Below are positions 35,565 to 45,327 of a stretch of DNA of 64,000 nucleotides, piece by piece. Under the pieces are notes generated by a model. It was not told the DNA's origin. It made no database searches and worked only from the letters and a program-made list of their open reading frames with translations. How positions within the stretch are numbered: position 1 is the first letter of the stretch; every line of letters begins with the position of its first letter. The translations under genes were made by a program, and so were the position numbers. Source of the DNA: Novosphingobium sp. SG751A. Its GTDB lineage: Bacteria; Pseudomonadota; Alphaproteobacteria; Sphingomonadales; Sphingomonadaceae. The stretch spans positions 372,001 to 436,000 of the forward strand of contig NZ_JABGCB010000001.1 of NCBI RefSeq assembly GCF_013149295.1, read 5' to 3'.

Positions 35565-36713
35565 ATGGCACGCGCACTTTATATTCACTGGCCCTTCTGT
35601 CTCAAGAAATGCCCCTATTGCGACTTCAACAGCCACGTGCGCGATGGGGTGGACCATGAATTGTGGCGTCGCGCGCTGCTGGCCGACCTGCACCGCGAGG
35701 CCGAACTGGCGGGCGGCGAGGCGCTGGAGAGTATCTTTTTCGGCGGCGGCACGCCCAGCCTGATGCCGCCCGCGCTGGTCGCCGCCTTGCTGGAGGAGGC
35801 GCAGCGTCTCTGGGGCTTTGCGCCCGACATCGAGATCACGCTGGAGGCCAATCCGTCGAGCGTGGAGGCCGCCAATTTCGCAGCGCTGGCCGCTGCCGGT
35901 GTCAATCGCGTGTCGCTGGGGGTTCAGGCGCTCGATGATGAGGCGCTGCGTTTCCTTGGGCGGCTGCATGGGGTGGACGAGGCTCTGGCCGCGCTTTCGG
36001 TCGCGCAGGAGCATTTCTCGCGCGTCAGCTTCGACCTCATCTATGCCCGCCCCGATCAGTCCGCGCAGGCGTGGGAGGCCGAACTGACCCGCGCCCTCGC
36101 GCTGGGCACCGATCACCTCTCGCTCTATCAACTGACCATCGAGGAAGGCACCCGCTTTGCCACGCTGGTGCGCGAGGGGGCCTTTACCCCGCTGGAGGAT
36201 GATCCGGCCGCCGACCTCTTCGCCCAAACCCGCGCGATCACCGCGCGCGCCGGTTTGCCTGCCTATGAAGTGTCGAACCATGCCAAACCGGGACAGGAAA
36301 GCCGCCACAATCTGACCTATTGGCGCTATCGCGACTATGCCGGGATCGGGCCGGGGGCGCATGGGCGGAGAGGCGGATTTGCCACCACGCGCCACAAAAA
36401 GCCCGAAAACTGGCTCTCGGCCATTGATCGACAGGGCGATGGCATTCAGGAGGCTCGCGCTCTGGGCATTCCCGAACAGGGGGCCGAGGCGGTGCTGATG
36501 GGCCTGCGCCTTGCCGAGGGGCTGGATGTGGGCGCGCTGGCGGCGCGGCTGGGTCTGGCGCCGGGCGATCTGATCGAGGCGGATAAGCTGGCTCTGTTCA
36601 TCCGGCAAGGGCTGATGTGGCAGGACGGCGCGCGCATCGGCGCGACCGAGGCCGGGATGCTGGTGCTTAACAGCCTGATCGCGCAAGTCACGTCCGACGG
36701 ATTGGCCGGATGA
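35565..36713 (+). CDS. hemW: Radical SAM protein HemW
   Basis: HemW-type radical SAM protein, formerly annotated as coproporphyrinogen III oxidase and now viewed as a heme chaperone or carrier. The 382-residue protein has the iron-sulfur motif CLKKCPYC (Cys-x3-Cys-x2-Cys, about 13-20), then FGGGTPSLM for SAM binding and the C-terminal HemN domain. The start ALYIHWPFC is typical. Its last base pair overlaps the recombinase start by four bases (ATGA), and it follows the CAP gene divergently by 44 bases. Confidence 0.95.
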   Translation: MARALYIHWPFCLKKCPYCDFNSHVRDGVDHELWRRALLADLHREAELAGGEALESIFFGGGTPSLMPPALVAALLEEAQRLWGFAPDIEITLEANPSSVEAANFAALAAAGVNRVSLGVQALDDEALRFLGRLHGVDEALAALSVAQEHFSRVSFDLIYARPDQSAQAWEAELTRALALGTDHLSLYQLTIEEGTRFATLVREGAFTPLEDDPAADLFAQTRAITARAGLPAYEVSNHAKPGQESRHNLTYWRYRDYAGIGPGAHGRRGGFATTRHKKPENWLSAIDRQGDGIQEARALGIPEQGAEAVLMGLRLAEGLDVGALAARLGLAPGDLIEADKLALFIRQGLMWQDGARIGATEAGMLVLNSLIAQVTSDGLAG

Positions 36714-37630
36714 ACGAAGCCGCCGCCTTCCTTGCCGCCCGTGCCGATGTGTTGGCCGCATGGCATGCGCATCTGACCGATGCCCGCCGCCGAAGCCCGC
36801 ATACGGTGCGCGCCTATATGGCCACGGCGGGGCGATTGATGGATGCGCTGGAGGCCTATGACTGGGCGGCGCTGGCGCGGATCGACACGGCGGGCCTGCG
36901 CCATTTCCTGGCCGAGCGGCGCGAGGATGGCATAGCCAATATCTCGGTCGCGCGCGAATTGTCGGCCTTGCGCGGGTTCCTCAGCTTTGCCCGCGAAAAG
37001 GCGGGCATGGTCAAACCCGCCCCGCCCCGCCTGCGCGGCCCCCGGATCAAGCGCGGCATCCCCCGTCCGGTCACGCCCGACGAGGCGACCGATCTGGCCG
37101 ATCTGGTCGCGGTCAACGCGCGCGAGGACTGGCAGGGATTGCGCGACCGGGCGGTGCTGCTGCTGCTCTATGGAGCAGGACTTCGTATCGCCGAGGCTTT
37201 GTCGCTGACCGGCGCGGACTGGCCGATGGGCGACCGGCTGACCATCACCGGCAAGCGGAGCAAGCAGCGCGTGATCGCCATCCTGCCCGCCGTGCGCGAG
37301 GCGATTGCGGCCTATCTGGCGGCCTGCCCCTATCCGGTCGAGCGCGACAAGGCGCTGTTTAGGACGGTAAAAGGCGCAGCGCTCTATCAATCGGCGGTGC
37401 AAAAGGCAGTGGCTGATGCGCGCGGGATGCTGGGCCTGCCCGACACAGCCACGCCCCATGCGCTGCGCCATTCCTTTGCCACCCATCTGCTGGGCGCAGG
37501 GGCGGATCTGCGCTCGATTCAGGAATTGCTGGGCCATGCCAGCCTGTCCTCGACGCAGGTTTATACGCGGGTGGATGCCGCCGTCCTGCTCGATGCCTAT
37601 CGCAACGCGCATCCCCGAGCCGAAGATTAA
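36710..37630 (+). CDS. xerC: XerC/XerD-type tyrosine recombinase
   Basis: Site-specific recombinase for chromosome dimer resolution. The 306-residue product has an N-terminal SAM-like core-binding domain (about 15-105). The catalytic domain has Arg in GAGLRIAE, Lys in GKRSKQR, His-x-x-Arg in PHALRHSFATH, His in LLGHASLS and nucleophile Tyr in STQVYTRVD. XerC is preferred to XerD because of the GAGLRIAEALSL pattern, but this is not certain. It overlaps hemW by four bases. No mobile-element features surround it, so it is the housekeeping enzyme. Confidence 0.9.
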   Translation: MNEAAAFLAARADVLAAWHAHLTDARRRSPHTVRAYMATAGRLMDALEAYDWAALARIDTAGLRHFLAERREDGIANISVARELSALRGFLSFAREKAGMVKPAPPRLRGPRIKRGIPRPVTPDEATDLADLVAVNAREDWQGLRDRAVLLLLYGAGLRIAEALSLTGADWPMGDRLTITGKRSKQRVIAILPAVREAIAAYLAACPYPVERDKALFRTVKGAALYQSAVQKAVADARGMLGLPDTATPHALRHSFATHLLGAGADLRSIQELLGHASLSSTQVYTRVDAAVLLDAYRNAHPRAED

Positions 37631-37642
37631 ACGCGCCGAAGA

Positions 37643-38722
37643 TTAAGCCTGAAACATCCCGTCAATCCGGGGCCGCATCCAGCGCAGCACCGGCACCTCG
37701 ACCCAGCGATAGACCGCCACCGACAGCGCCACCACGGCCAAGCTGACCAGCCCCGCCCATGGCAGCCACGGCAGCGCACCATCGCCCAGCCAGTCCTGCA
37801 CCGCCAGCGCGCCATGCACCACCGGCAGGTGCACCAGATAAAGCGCAAAGGACGCATCGCCCAGCAGGATCAGCCAGCCCTGTCGCGAAAGCCAGTTCGA
37901 CAAGGCCCCGCCCCCTGCGCCAAAGATCCAGATGAACAGCGCCATCAACGGCAGATAGGCCAACTGCATCCGCCACACATCGGACAGGCCCAGCAGCGGA
38001 TAGGCCACCATCGCGGACACCAGCAAAGCCAGGGCGCCGATCTCCGCCCCCGTCCCGCCCCGGCGCGGCAGACGATAGACCAGCATCCCCACCAGAAAAT
38101 CCAGCAAGCGCGAAACCGGGCTGATATAGGTCAGCCAATGGGTCAGTGTAGGCTCATCACCCGCGCTTATCGCCCCCTGCCCCGATGCCGCGCGCCAGAC
38201 CACCACGCCCAGATTGAGCGCCAGCAGCCCCGCCGCCAGCCAGCCCAGCCGCCGCAGCGGCATCAGCGCCAATCCCGCAAAGCAGGCATAGAAAAACGCC
38301 TCGTCCGACAGGCTCCAGCTCGGCTCGTTGATGGTGAAATACCAGTCGGCATGCGGCACCCATGCCTGTAGCAACAGCAGATTGACCGCCACCTTGGGCC
38401 ACACACCAGCGCCTTCCTGCACCAACGCCAGCACCGCCAGCGGCACGCCCACCAGCCAGTGCAGCGGCAGCACCCGCGCCAGCCGGAGCGCGAAATAATG
38501 CGCGGCCCCGATCCGCCCCTGCGCCAGCCGCGCCTGATAGGTATGGGCAAGGATATAGCCCGAGAGCATGAAGAAGAAGGACACGCCCGCATAGCCCTCG
38601 TGAAAGAGGGTTCGCGCGATGGGCTGCAACGCATTGGGATATTCGGCCAGCGGCCAGAGATGCGAGGCCAGCACCGCCAGCGCCGCGAAGAACCGCAGCG
38701 CTGTCAGTTGATCGAGACGCAT
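37643..38722 (-). CDS. Acyltransferase-3 family membrane protein
   Basis: Integral membrane O-acyltransferase of 359 residues with about ten hydrophobic helices. Family features are LTALRFFAALAVLASHLW with the conserved His near residue 21, FFFMLSGYILA and the later EPSWSLSDEAFFY block. Such proteins add acetyl or other acyl groups to sugars of lipopolysaccharide, exopolysaccharide or peptidoglycan. The target cannot be read from the sequence. It lies two bases after gshB on the same strand, so it is probably co-transcribed. Confidence 0.87.
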   Translation of the reverse strand: MRLDQLTALRFFAALAVLASHLWPLAEYPNALQPIARTLFHEGYAGVSFFFMLSGYILAHTYQARLAQGRIGAAHYFALRLARVLPLHWLVGVPLAVLALVQEGAGVWPKVAVNLLLLQAWVPHADWYFTINEPSWSLSDEAFFYACFAGLALMPLRRLGWLAAGLLALNLGVVVWRAASGQGAISAGDEPTLTHWLTYISPVSRLLDFLVGMLVYRLPRRGGTGAEIGALALLVSAMVAYPLLGLSDVWRMQLAYLPLMALFIWIFGAGGGALSNWLSRQGWLILLGDASFALYLVHLPVVHGALAVQDWLGDGALPWLPWAGLVSLAVVALSVAVYRWVEVPVLRWMRPRIDGMFQA

Positions 38723-38724
38723 CC

Positions 38725-39726
38725 TCAGGCCGCCGTCAAATCCTTATGCCGCCGCTCGATCGCGGCCCAGATCAGCGCGCCGCAATCGCTGTTGTTGAAC
38801 CGGTCGATGGCGACGATGCCGGTGGGCGATGTCACGTTGATTTCGGTCAGCCATTGCCCCCCGATGACGTCAATGCCGACAAACACCAGCCCGCGCGCGC
38901 GCAGTTCCGGCCCCAGCACGCGGCAGATTTCCGCCTCGCGCTCGGTCAGTTCGGTCGCCTCGGCGCTGCCGCCCACGGCAAGGTTGGAGCGGAACTCGCC
39001 CTCGCCAGGTTTGCGGTTGATGGCGCCGGCCACCTCGCCATCGACCAGCACGATGCGCTTGTCGCCCTTGGCCACGTCGGGCAGGAAGGGCTGGACCATG
39101 AAGGGCTCCTTCCACATCTGGGTGAACACTTCGATGAGAGCGCCCAGATTGTCGCCGCTGGCAGGCACGCGGAACACCGCCTTGCCGCCATTGCCATGCA
39201 GCGGCTTGATGACCAGATCACCGCCGAAACCGCGCTCCACCATCCGCTTTTGGAAATCGCGTACATCCTCGATCCGGCGTGCGACCAGCGTAGGCGGCAT
39301 GAATTGCGCGAAATCGAGGACGAACACCTTCTCCGGCGCATTGCGGACCTGTTCCGGGTCATTGATGACCAGCGTGGTGCCCTTCAGCTTTTCAAGGATA
39401 TGCGCGCCGGTGATATAGCCCAGATCGAACGGCGGATCCTGACGCATCAGCACCACGTCAATGTCCGCGCCAAGGTCGATATTGGCAAATTCGCCCAGCT
39501 TGTAATGCGATTCGTCCGCTTGCGGACGATGCACCATGACGGGGGCGGCCCATGCCGAAACGCGGCCCTTTCCGTCCGGCGTCGATTCCCATGCCAGCGT
39601 GCCGACATCGTAATACCACAGCGTATGCCCCCGCGCCTGAGCAGACAGCATCAGGGCAAAGGTGGAATCGCCCGCGACATTGATCGAGGGCAACGGGTCC
39701 ATCTGGACGGCAATACGAAGCGACAT
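38725..39726 (-). CDS. gshB: Glutathione synthetase
   Basis: ATP-grasp ligase joining gamma-glutamylcysteine and glycine. The 333-residue protein has the N-terminal GshB domain (MSLRIAVQMDPLPSIN, VVLMRQDPPFDLGY) and an ATP-grasp domain with VIKPLHGNGGKAVFRV. The metal-binding end is FVGIDVIGGQWLTEINVTSPTG (first 20: FVGIDVIGGQWLTEINVTSP). The ATG at 39726 gives the normal start, with 12 unneeded codons upstream. It follows yraN by 20 bases. The product feeds the glutathione used by the GST and GFA-type proteins elsewhere in the window. Confidence 0.97.
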   Translation of the reverse strand: MSLRIAVQMDPLPSINVAGDSTFALMLSAQARGHTLWYYDVGTLAWESTPDGKGRVSAWAAPVMVHRPQADESHYKLGEFANIDLGADIDVVLMRQDPPFDLGYITGAHILEKLKGTTLVINDPEQVRNAPEKVFVLDFAQFMPPTLVARRIEDVRDFQKRMVERGFGGDLVIKPLHGNGGKAVFRVPASGDNLGALIEVFTQMWKEPFMVQPFLPDVAKGDKRIVLVDGEVAGAINRKPGEGEFRSNLAVGGSAEATELTEREAEICRVLGPELRARGLVFVGIDVIGGQWLTEINVTSPTGIVAIDRFNNSDCGALIWAAIERRHKDLTAA

Positions 39727-39746
39727 CAGTCTATTCTCCAAATGGA

Positions 39747-40118
39747 TCACATCGGCATCCATGCGTTGGCGATGTGGCGCACCATCGCGCCGGGCGCAAG
39801 CAGCAGAATATCTATCCGCATGTCATCGCCAGCTTTCTCATACTCCGGCCACAGCAATTCGGCCGCGCGCGCCACGCGGGTCAGACGGCGCTGGTCGATG
39901 GCGAAATCGAGGTCGGCCTCGCGGGCGCGCCATTTGACCTCGACAAAAACCACCAATCCGGGCCGGCGCGCGATAATGTCAACCTCGCCGCGCGGGGTTT
40001 TCACGCGCTGGGCCACAATCTCAAAACCCTGATCGCGCAACCAGTCGCAAGCCAGAACCTCGCCATGCCGCCCGCGCGCCTCAGCAGCGATGCGGTCGGC
40101 CTCGCGTTTCCAGTTCAT
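39747..40118 (-). CDS. UPF0102/YraN-family nuclease-like protein
   Basis: A 123-residue protein with the restriction-endonuclease-like core pattern: GRHGEVLACDWLRDQGFEIV (about 16-35), then EVDIIARR and FVEVKWR. These match the Glu/Asp...Glu-x-Lys nuclease site of the UPF0102 family. Its cellular task is unknown; a role in DNA processing is suspected from genome context. It sits between rsmI and gshB (10 and 20 bases), an arrangement common in Alphaproteobacteria. Confidence 0.9.
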   Translation of the reverse strand: MNWKREADRIAAEARGRHGEVLACDWLRDQGFEIVAQRVKTPRGEVDIIARRPGLVVFVEVKWRAREADLDFAIDQRRLTRVARAAELLWPEYEKAGDDMRIDILLLAPGAMVRHIANAWMPM

Positions 40119-40128
40119 AGGGGCCAGT

Positions 40129-40956
40129 TCATTTAAGCGTCAATGCGAGGGCATAAAGCGCCTTGCGATCCAACCCGGTAGCCTTGGCCACGGCGGCGGC
40201 GGCCTGGCTGGGCTTCAACTCGCGCAATTGTTCGCGCAGCAGCTTTTCCGCGTCCTCCATGCTGGCCGCCTCGGCCACCGCCGGGCCCACCATCAGCACG
40301 ATTTCGCCGCGCGGCGGATTGGCGGTGTAATGGTCGATCAGCTCGTCGGGGCTGCCGCTGCGGCATTCCTCGAACATCTTGGTCAATTCGCGCGCCACGG
40401 CCACATCGCGCCCCGGCAGAACCTTGGCAATCGCGGCCAGAGCGTCAATCAATCGCGGCGCGGTTTCGTAAAACACCAGCGTCGAGGGCACCACCGCCAG
40501 CTCGGCCAGAGCATGTTCACGCGCCTTTTCCTTGGGCGGCAAAAAGCCTGCAAACAGAAACTTGTCCGAAGGCAGGCCCGACAGCGTGATGCCCACAATC
40601 GCCGCGCTGGGGCCGGGAATGGAGGTGACGGGAATACCCCGCTCGCGGCATTCGCGCACAAGGCGATAGCCCGGATCGGACACCAGCGGCGTGCCCGCAT
40701 CCGATACCAGCGCCACCGGCTGCTCCGCCATCAGCGCCAGCAGCCCTTCGCGCGCTCGCTCGTCGGCGTGGTCGTCATAGCGGATCATGCGCTGCTTGAT
40801 GTCCAGATGCTGCAACAATCGCCCGGTAACCCGCGTATCCTCACAGGCCACCGCCGCCACGTCTCGCAATGTCTCGATCGCGCGCAGGGTGATATCGCGG
40901 AGATTGCCAATTGGCGTGGCGACAATATACAGGCCAGAAGAGAGTTTTTGTTCCAT
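40129..40956 (-). CDS. rsmI: 16S rRNA 2'-O-methyltransferase RsmI
   Basis: Methylates the 2'-OH of C1402 in 16S rRNA with SAM. The 275-residue protein shows the tetrapyrrole-methylase fold: LYIVATPIGNLRDITLRA (about 9-26), ACEDTRVTGRLL, LVSDAGTPLVSDPG and IPGPSAAI. A C-terminal extension is present. It is first in the rsmI-yraN-gshB-acyltransferase group and divergent from the LpoA-like gene by 51 bases. Confidence 0.96.
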   Translation of the reverse strand: MEQKLSSGLYIVATPIGNLRDITLRAIETLRDVAAVACEDTRVTGRLLQHLDIKQRMIRYDDHADERAREGLLALMAEQPVALVSDAGTPLVSDPGYRLVRECRERGIPVTSIPGPSAAIVGITLSGLPSDKFLFAGFLPPKEKAREHALAELAVVPSTLVFYETAPRLIDALAAIAKVLPGRDVAVARELTKMFEECRSGSPDELIDHYTANPPRGEIVLMVGPAVAEAASMEDAEKLLREQLRELKPSQAAAAVAKATGLDRKALYALALTLK

Positions 40957-41007
40957 AGGTCAGCTTCATAGCAGGGCCGAACGGAGCAAGCCAACAGGAC
41001 AAAAAAG

Positions 41008-42171
41008 ATGGAACAGCCCGGGGCTCCCGCATACCGCACGCTTTGGCGCAAAAGCCTCGCTCTTGGCGCCACCGCGCTGCTCTCGGCCTGCGCGGTCGTG
41101 CCCAAGGCGCCGGTGGAAACGCCCAATGCGCCGCCCCCGCCCACCGCGCAATTGCCCACCGACGAAGGCCGCCATCGCATCGCGCTGCTGGTGCCGCTCT
41201 CGGGTCCGGGCGGCGCTGTGGGTCAGGCAATGGAACATGCCACCACCATGGCCTTGCTGGACACCAATGCCACCAAGATCCGCATCACCACCTATGACAC
41301 CTCGCTGGGCGCGCCGGGCGCGGCGGCCAAGGCGCTGGCCGATGGCAACCGGCTGATTCTGGGGCCGATGCTGGGCGAGGATGCGCTGGCCGTGGCGCAG
41401 ACGGCGCGGGCGGGGCATGTGCCGGTGATCTCCTATAGCGGCGATGCAGGCGTGGCGGGCAATGATGTGTTTGTGATGGGCACGGTCCCGGCCCAATCTA
41501 TCGCCCGAGTGGTCAAATATGCCCGCGCGCAGGGGCTGACGCGCTTTGCCGCGCTGATGCCGCTGGGTAATTATGGCGAGCGTGCGGGCAATGCCACGAT
41601 TGCGGCGGTGCGCGCGGCGGGCGGCACGCTGGTGGGCATGGAAAGCTATGACCGGTCCAAGGGCGCGTTGACGGCGGCGGTGCGGCGGCTGAAGGGGCGC
41701 GGAGCGTTTGATGCGGTGGTGATCGGCGATACGGCGGCCATGGCGGCGCAGGCGGCGCCTCTGCTGAAAGTCGCGGCGCCCAATCTGCGCATTCTGGGCA
41801 ATGAATTGTGGGCCGGCGAAGCCGTGGTGGCGCGCACGCCCGCGCTGAACGGCGCATGGTTTGCCGCGCTTTCCGATCAGCGCTTTGGCCGCTTTACCGA
41901 AAGCTATAAGGCGCGCTTTGGCCAATCGCCCTATCGCGCGGCGACTTTGGGCTATGACAGCGTGCTGCTGACCCTGCGCATTGCGCGCGAATGGGCGCCG
42001 GGCACCCCCTTCCCCACCGGACGACTGCTCGACCGCGGGGGCTTTCTTGGGCTCGACGGCATCTTCCGTTTCAGCGCCAATCAGGTGATCGAGCGCGCCT
42101 TGGAAGTGCGCGAGGCGCGCGGCGGCGTGGTCAATGTGCTCAGCCCCGCGCCCGTCCGCTTCGAGGACTGA
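41008..42171 (+). CDS. LpoA-like penicillin-binding-protein activator lipoprotein
   Basis: Predicted periplasmic lipoprotein of 387 residues. The signal ends in lipobox LLSAC (Cys about 29), a Pro/Ala linker follows, and then a two-lobed periplasmic-binding fold (IALLVPLSGPGGAVGQAMEH, RLILGPMLGEDALAVA, ISYSGD). LpoA in gamma-proteobacteria activates the PBP1A peptidoglycan synthase. Alphaproteobacterial homologs at the rsmI locus are assigned by analogy. The N-terminal TPR part of E. coli LpoA is absent, so a different partner is possible. Confidence 0.82.
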   Translation: MEQPGAPAYRTLWRKSLALGATALLSACAVVPKAPVETPNAPPPPTAQLPTDEGRHRIALLVPLSGPGGAVGQAMEHATTMALLDTNATKIRITTYDTSLGAPGAAAKALADGNRLILGPMLGEDALAVAQTARAGHVPVISYSGDAGVAGNDVFVMGTVPAQSIARVVKYARAQGLTRFAALMPLGNYGERAGNATIAAVRAAGGTLVGMESYDRSKGALTAAVRRLKGRGAFDAVVIGDTAAMAAQAAPLLKVAAPNLRILGNELWAGEAVVARTPALNGAWFAALSDQRFGRFTESYKARFGQSPYRAATLGYDSVLLTLRIAREWAPGTPFPTGRLLDRGGFLGLDGIFRFSANQVIERALEVREARGGVVNVLSPAPVRFED

Positions 42172-42250
42172 GGTTTCAGGGAATTAAGGCGGGGGATTTT
42201 GACCGGGCGGCGCTTGCGTTCGGGCGCAACGCCGGTCTAGGCTGTCGTTC

Positions 42251-44248
42251 ATGTCGGACGATCTGTTTGAAACCCCACGCGGCCCTTCGGGCGAGGCTTA
42301 TGACGGCTCGGCGATCGAGGTGCTTGAAGGCCTTGAGCCTGTGCGCCGCCGCCCGGGCATGTATATTGGCGGCACCGACGAACGCGCGCTCCATCACCTC
42401 GTTGCCGAAGTCCTGGACAATGCGATGGACGAAGCCGTGGCGGGCCATGCCAACCGGATCGAGGTTTACCTTGAGGAAGCGCCGGGGGCGGCCGGGCGCA
42501 TCACGATTGTCGACAACGGACGCGGCATTCCGGTCGATGAACACCCCAAGTTCCCCGGGAAATCGGCGCTGGAGGTCATCCTTTCGACGCTCCATTCGGG
42601 CGGCAAGTTTTCAGGTAAGGCCTATGCCACCAGCGGCGGTCTGCATGGCGTGGGGATCAGCGTGGTCAATGCGCTTTCGACGCTGACCCGTGTTGAGGTG
42701 GCGCGCAACAAGGAATTGTTTGCGCAGGAATTTTCGCGCGGGCAAACGCTTGGCCCCATTCAAAAGATCGGCGCGGCGCCCAACCGGCGCGGCACGTCGG
42801 TACAGTTCACGCCCGACCCGGAAATCTTCGGAGCCGATGCGCGCTTCAAGCCCGCCCGCCTGTTCAAACTGGTGCGCTCCAAGGCCTATCTGTTTGCGGG
42901 CGTCGAAATCCGCTGGAAATGCGCGCCCTCGCTGGCCTCCGAGGATGTGCCTGCCGAAGCCACGTTCCAGTTCCCCGGCGGCCTTGCCGACCATCTGGCC
43001 GAACAGATCGCCACGCGCGAATGCGTGACCGCCGCGCCCTTTTCGGGCACGCAGGATTTCCCCGGCGAGATGAATGGCCGCGTCGAATGGGCAATTGCAT
43101 GGCCTTTGTGGTCCGAGGGCGCCTATTCCTATTACTGCAACACCATCCCCACGCCCGATGGCGGCACCCATGAACAGGGCCTGCGCGCGGCGCTGACCAA
43201 GGGCATCCGCGCCTTTGGCGAACTGGTGGGCAACAAAAAGGCCAAGGACATCGCGCCCGAGGACGTGGTGACCTGCTGCGAGGCAATGCTCAGCGTCTTT
43301 ATCCGCGATCCGCAGTTTCAGTCGCAAACCAAGGATCGCCTGACCAGTCCTGAAGCCGCGCGTCTGGTGGAAAGCGCTGTGCGCGACCATTTCGACCATT
43401 TCCTGACCGACAATATGGAACGCGGCAAGGCGCTGCTGGGCCATGTGATGGAGCGAATGGACGAACGCCTGCGCCGCAAGGCCGAGCGCGAGGTCAAGCG
43501 CAAGACCGCCACCAATGCGCGCAAGCTGCGCCTGCCGGGCAAGCTGACCGATTGCAGCGGCGAAGGCGAAGGGGAAACCGAACTCTTCATCGTCGAAGGC
43601 GATTCGGCAGGCGGCAGCGCCAAACAGGCCCGCGACCGCAAGACGCAGGCCATCCTGCCCATTCGGGGCAAGATCCTGAACGTGGCCAGCGCCAGCATGG
43701 ACAAGATCCGCGCCAATCAGGAAATCGCCGATCTCTCGCTGGCCATGGGCTGCGGGATGCGCAAGGACTGCAACCCGGACAATCTGCGCTATGACCGCAT
43801 CATCATCATGACCGACGCCGATGTGGACGGCGCACATATCGCCACGCTGCTGATGACCTTCTTCTTTCAGGAGATGGCCGAAGTGGTGCGGCGCGGCCAT
43901 ATCTATCTGGCCCAGCCGCCGCTCTACCGCCTGACCAGCGGCAAGGAGAGCGCCTATGCCCGCGATGACGCGCACCGGGCCGAGCTGGAAAAGACAAAAT
44001 TCAAGGGCAAGAAGGTCGAGGTGGGCCGGTTCAAGGGCCTTGGCGAAATGAACCCGCAGCAATTGCGCGAAACCACGATGGACCCGGCCAAGCGCAGCCT
44101 TGTGCGCATCACCCTGCCGCAGGAATATGAGGACCGCGCGCAGGTGAAGGATCTGGTGGACCGCCTGATGGGCCGCAATCCGGAACACCGCTTTCACTTC
44201 ATCCAGAACCGGGCCGCCGACATCGATCCGGAAATGATCGACGCGTAA
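42251..44248 (+). CDS. parE: DNA topoisomerase IV subunit B
   Basis: ATPase subunit of the decatenating topoisomerase. The 665-residue protein has the GHKL ATP site (EVLDNAMDEA, DNGRGIPVDEHP, GLHGVGISVVNA), the transducer domain and the TOPRIM domain with LFIVEGDSAGGSAKQARDR. The end is ALFDIEIP-free, ParE-like (MGRNPEHRFHFIQNRA). It is called ParE rather than GyrB from its length and the RPGMYIGGTDERALHHL start. The acyltransferase gene begins one base after its stop. No clear LexA box was seen upstream. Confidence 0.93.
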   Translation: MSDDLFETPRGPSGEAYDGSAIEVLEGLEPVRRRPGMYIGGTDERALHHLVAEVLDNAMDEAVAGHANRIEVYLEEAPGAAGRITIVDNGRGIPVDEHPKFPGKSALEVILSTLHSGGKFSGKAYATSGGLHGVGISVVNALSTLTRVEVARNKELFAQEFSRGQTLGPIQKIGAAPNRRGTSVQFTPDPEIFGADARFKPARLFKLVRSKAYLFAGVEIRWKCAPSLASEDVPAEATFQFPGGLADHLAEQIATRECVTAAPFSGTQDFPGEMNGRVEWAIAWPLWSEGAYSYYCNTIPTPDGGTHEQGLRAALTKGIRAFGELVGNKKAKDIAPEDVVTCCEAMLSVFIRDPQFQSQTKDRLTSPEAARLVESAVRDHFDHFLTDNMERGKALLGHVMERMDERLRRKAEREVKRKTATNARKLRLPGKLTDCSGEGEGETELFIVEGDSAGGSAKQARDRKTQAILPIRGKILNVASASMDKIRANQEIADLSLAMGCGMRKDCNPDNLRYDRIIIMTDADVDGAHIATLLMTFFFQEMAEVVRRGHIYLAQPPLYRLTSGKESAYARDDAHRAELEKTKFKGKKVEVGRFKGLGEMNPQQLRETTMDPAKRSLVRITLPQEYEDRAQVKDLVDRLMGRNPEHRFHFIQNRAADIDPEMIDA

Positions 44249-44249
44249 T

Positions 44250-45326
44250 ATGGCGACCAAGGCGCATTACGAGGTGCTGGACGGCCTGCGCGGGGTGGCC
44301 GCGCTGCTGGTTCTGGTGTTCCATATCAGCGAGATCCTGTCCAAGGGCGTGATGGCCGACAATTGGCTGCCCCATGGCGCGCTGGCGGTGGATTTCTTCT
44401 TTGCGCTTTCGGGCTTTGTCATCGCCCATGCCTATGACCGGCGCATGGCCGAGGGGCTGGGGTTTGGCGGGTTTATGCTGCGCCGGTTTGTGCGGCTGCA
44501 CCCCATTGTGCCGCTGGCCACGTTGATCGGCGCGCTGGCGTGGGTGTTTGCCCCCTTCCCCCATGCGGCCCATGCGGTCGATGGGCGGTTCTGGACGGCG
44601 GTGGTCATGGGGCTGGTCCTGCTGCCCTATCCCACGCTGGCGGACCGGGCGGAGGATACCCATTCGCTCGACGGGCCGACATGGACGCTGTTTCAGGAAT
44701 ATATCGGGTCGATCGCCTATGGGCTGGTGCTGCACCGCCTGAGCCCTCGCGTTCTGGCATATTTGCTGGTCCCGGCCGGCGCTCTGCTGGCATGGGGCGC
44801 GGTGGCCTATGGCAATCTCTCGGTCGGCTGGGGGTGGAGTCATTGGTGGATGGCCGAGGCGCGACTGGCCTTCCCCTTCATCTTTGGCCTGTTGCTGCGC
44901 CGGATCCTGCCGCGCCTGACGCCTTTGCGGATGAGCTTTGGCGGCTTGTCCATCGTGATGGCCATCGCCTTTGCTGCGGGCGTGCCGGGGGGCAAGCCGG
45001 GCTGGGCCAATGGTCTGCTCGAATTTGCCTATGTCGCGGTGCTGTTTCCGCTCATCATCCTGATGGGCGCCCATTCGCGGATGAGCGCGGGGATGCGCAA
45101 GCTGGCCAAGGCGCTGGGCCGCCTGTCTTACCCATTGTATATCATCCATTATCCCTTCATCTATTGGTATTGGGACATGGCGCTTGACTCGCATCCGCAT
45201 GACCTCGCCCTCTGGGCGCCGGTGCTTTACATCGGCTCGGTCGCGCTGGGCTGGGCGGCGCTCCGGCTTTGGGATGAACCCTTGCGGCGCTGGGCCACGG
45301 CGCGCTGGATTGCCAAGGAGAATTGA
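44250..45326 (+). CDS. Acyltransferase-3 family membrane protein (second copy)
   Basis: A 358-residue multipass O-acyltransferase-like protein with VLDGLRGVAALLVLVFHIS (conserved His near 26), VDFFFALSGFVIAHAYDRR, an RFVRLHPIV loop and the GPTWTLFQEY block. It belongs to the same broad family as the protein at 37643-38722, though with only limited similarity to it. It starts one base after parE and ends one base before the GFA gene, so all three are likely one transcript. The acyl acceptor is unknown. Confidence 0.87.
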   Translation: MATKAHYEVLDGLRGVAALLVLVFHISEILSKGVMADNWLPHGALAVDFFFALSGFVIAHAYDRRMAEGLGFGGFMLRRFVRLHPIVPLATLIGALAWVFAPFPHAAHAVDGRFWTAVVMGLVLLPYPTLADRAEDTHSLDGPTWTLFQEYIGSIAYGLVLHRLSPRVLAYLLVPAGALLAWGAVAYGNLSVGWGWSHWWMAEARLAFPFIFGLLLRRILPRLTPLRMSFGGLSIVMAIAFAAGVPGGKPGWANGLLEFAYVAVLFPLIILMGAHSRMSAGMRKLAKALGRLSYPLYIIHYPFIYWYWDMALDSHPHDLALWAPVLYIGSVALGWAALRLWDEPLRRWATARWIAKEN

Positions 45327-45327
45327 G

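Noticed and set aside
36710..37630. Integrase marking a genomic island
   Set aside because: The recombinase is coupled to hemW and has core genes on both sides, as expected for housekeeping XerC/D.
42172..42250. LexA box upstream of parE
   Set aside because: parE is SOS-controlled in some Alphaproteobacteria, but no GAAC-N7-GAAC or GTTC-N7-GTTC site is present here.
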